Below, piece after piece: positions 63,063 to 64,000 of a stretch of 64,000 nt of DNA (positions are counted from its first letter, which is position 1; every line of letters starts with the position of its first letter). The position numbers and the translations under genes were made by a program. Source of the DNA: Priestia koreensis (lineage in GTDB: Bacteria; Bacillota; Bacilli; Bacillales; Bacillaceae_H). Under the pieces are notes generated by a model. That model was not told the origin of the DNA and did no database searches. It saw only the letters and a list, made by a program, of their open reading frames with translations. The DNA lies in assembly GCF_001274935.1 (NCBI RefSeq), contig NZ_LILC01000023.1, positions 124,001-188,000 on the forward strand, given 5' to 3'.

Positions 63063-63508
63063 TACTTCACGTTAATGATTGGATCTAGTTCTAGCTCTAC
63101 ATTGCCCTGAATTGCACGGGAAATCATGCAAGATTTTTCCGCCTGCTCGACTAAAATTTCAACCGTGTCAAGCTGCTGATCCGTTAGCGTTCGATCTAGT
63201 TCTAGAAGAGGTCGATGAATAATTTTCTTATAGGTAAATACACCGTTTGTGACGTCGACAACGCCTTCTGAATCCAATGATAGTGAAAGAGGAGTAATCC
63301 CTTTTCTTTCTAACATTGCAGCAAGGGTGATGATATAGCACGTTGCTGCTGCTCCTAGGAGCATTTCATCTGGATTTGTTCCTACCCCAGGTCCGTTCAT
63401 TTCGGGAGGAATTGATATCTTTGTATGAAGACGGTCAGCCGTTAGTGTACCAACATCGTTTCGACCACCCGGCCAATCTGCTTTTAAATGAAAGTGATGC
63501 TCTGCCAT
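63062..63508 (-). CDS. OsmC/Ohr-family thiol peroxidase-like protein
   Basis: Cytoplasmic dimeric peroxidase-like protein of 148 residues that reduces organic hydroperoxides. The two redox cysteines are in GAAATCYIITLAAML near residue 57 and EKSCMISRAIQG near 126. The conserved TNPDEMLLGA precedes the first. AAAGGAGAAT precedes the ATG. Closest to YmaD-type Osm proteins. Monocistronic. Confidence 0.88.
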   Translation of the reverse strand: MAEHHFHLKADWPGGRNDVGTLTADRLHTKISIPPEMNGPGVGTNPDEMLLGAAATCYIITLAAMLERKGITPLSLSLDSEGVVDVTNGVFTYKKIIHRPLLELDRTLTDQQLDTVEILVEQAEKSCMISRAIQGNVELELDPIINVK

Positions 63509-63580
63509 GTTTTATTCTCCTTTACAAGGTTGCTCGTCATTATTCTAATCTGTAACGCACAAATAGTAAAATAAGGTGCC

Positions 63581-63613
63581 TAAAAAACCCTCTTCGCTTT
63601 TAAACAAAGAGGG
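63581..63613 (-). terminator. Intrinsic terminator
   Basis: CCCTCTT (63588-63594) pairs with AAGAGGG (63607-63613), with the T run on the minus strand. Confidence 0.8.
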
Positions 63614-63635
63614 AATTAATTGTTGAGAATAGTGA

Positions 63636-63875
63636 TTATAAAAATTCTTTTCGTCGCTCCATTTGCTTCATACGTTTTTTCTCCATCGCTAAATGGCGCA
63701 AAATGACCGGGATCGTTACTAACATGCACGTACCGTTTATACAAGCGAAAAACCACTCATTTTGAAAAATCCAAAATCCCGTTAAAACGAAATGAAGGGC
63801 GAGGACGAGTCCGATCACATGCGCTCTTCGTTTTGTTCCTTTTGTCAGCTGGTGTTCCATTTCAGTTAGATTCAC
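63636..63875 (-). CDS. Small hypothetical membrane protein
   Basis: Protein of 79 residues with two hydrophobic helices (AHVIGLVLALHFVLTGFWIF and FACINGTCMLVTIPVILRHLA) between basic ends. The start is GTG at 63875 with GAGGT 8 nt upstream. The start overlaps the stop of the partial gene at the right edge by 2 nt, so the two are translationally coupled. Family unknown. Confidence 0.7.
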   Translation of the reverse strand: MNLTEMEHQLTKGTKRRAHVIGLVLALHFVLTGFWIFQNEWFFACINGTCMLVTIPVILRHLAMEKKRMKQMERRKEFL

Positions 63876-64000
63876 CGTGAGACCTCATTTCTATTTTGTA
63901 TTCCTTTTTCTACCTTACTTCTTTTTAGTCTTCTTGCAAAGCCTTTTCCACCATAAGGGCGTTCTTTTTTCACGAGATCCCGTACCTTTCGGAAAGTAGA
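63872..64000 (-). CDS. 3' end of an unknown gene cut by the right window edge
   Basis: An open minus-strand frame enters from the right edge and ends in TGA at 63872-63874, overlapping the GTG of the next gene. Its 42 residues are very basic (KVRDLVKKERPYGGKGFARR, then RLKRSKVEKG). The overlap and lack of stops support a real coding end. Product not identifiable. Confidence 0.6.
   Translation of the reverse strand, partial: STFRKVRDLVKKERPYGGKGFARRLKRSKVEKGIQNRNEVSR

Overview
The window looks like chromosome of a low-to-mid GC Bacillaceae bacterium (Bacillus/Priestia-like). The evidence is the Firmicutes-type Shine-Dalgarno sites (AGGAGG with 7-10 nt spacing), many compact intrinsic terminators, two T-box leaders, Rex-type operators, and close matches to Bacillus families (YkpA, AmpS, ProB/ProA, OdhA/OdhB, TopB, BrnQ, YitT, a SleB-type hydrolase). 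There is no prophage, CRISPR array or rRNA operon. One tRNA (Cys, GCA) is present. Both edges cut through a gene.

Layout. 1-6.4 kb: the 3' part of an unknown gene with a winged-helix-like C-terminus, an acyl-CoA synthetase behind paired cre-like sites, a GntR/YtrA-type repressor with ABC ATPase and permease, and a secreted SleB-type cell-wall hydrolase. 6.5-10 kb: a MutS2-like protein without the Smr nuclease domain, preceded by a roughly 340-nt leader, then a divergent alanyl-tRNA editing protein. 10-16.4 kb: an ABC exporter, a monofunctional GT51 transglycosylase, a MoxR-type AAA ATPase with a VWA/metallopeptidase-like partner, and a metallophosphoesterase. 16.5-20 kb: a DUF378-like protein, topB, a membrane-anchored cupredoxin, then a degenerate insertion-sequence relic with a GC-rich dispersed repeat. 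20-34 kb: a Rex-controlled NADH oxidase, GNAT proteins, a stressosome RsbR paralogue, a flavin monooxygenase, an Fsr-type efflux pump, the ABC-F protein YkpA, and small exported proteins, MOSC, VOC, YitT and SDR proteins. 34-43 kb: brnQ with a T-box, a DinB-like protein, orphan membrane proteins, a Gfo/Idh/MocA oxidoreductase with strong palindromes, an AT-rich orphan, and ampS. 43-49 kb: tRNA-Cys, a DD-carboxypeptidase, small proteins, and a three-gene ABC-2 exporter. 49-56 kb: a proline T-box with proBA, and odhAB. 56-64 kb: a PHB-depolymerase-like esterase, a complete branched-chain amino acid ABC importer (livKHMGF), an OsmC protein and a small membrane protein.

How the parts fit together. 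Several loci handle amino acids under RNA or nutrient control: brnQ (Ile-type T-box), proBA (Pro-type T-box, codon CCT), and liv (a CodY-like site plus a perfect palindrome). nox lies under three Rex boxes, which ties NADH re-oxidation to the NADH/NAD ratio. odhAB is the TCA-cycle 2-oxoglutarate dehydrogenase pair.

The most interesting locus is the leader of the mutS2-like gene (about 8426-8764, minus strand). A sigma-A-type promoter feeds two overlapping short ORFs of 18 and 7 codons, both with Shine-Dalgarno sites. The coding bases of the second ORF pair with a downstream segment that can instead pair with the 5' arm of an intrinsic terminator; a second terminator follows. This is the layout of ribosome-mediated attenuation used by ribosome-targeting antibiotic resistance genes. 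Here it precedes a MutS2-family ATPase that keeps a KOW-like domain but lacks Smr. I infer a translation-stress-induced ribosome-associated factor. The leader's sequence and pairings are read directly; the function is inference.
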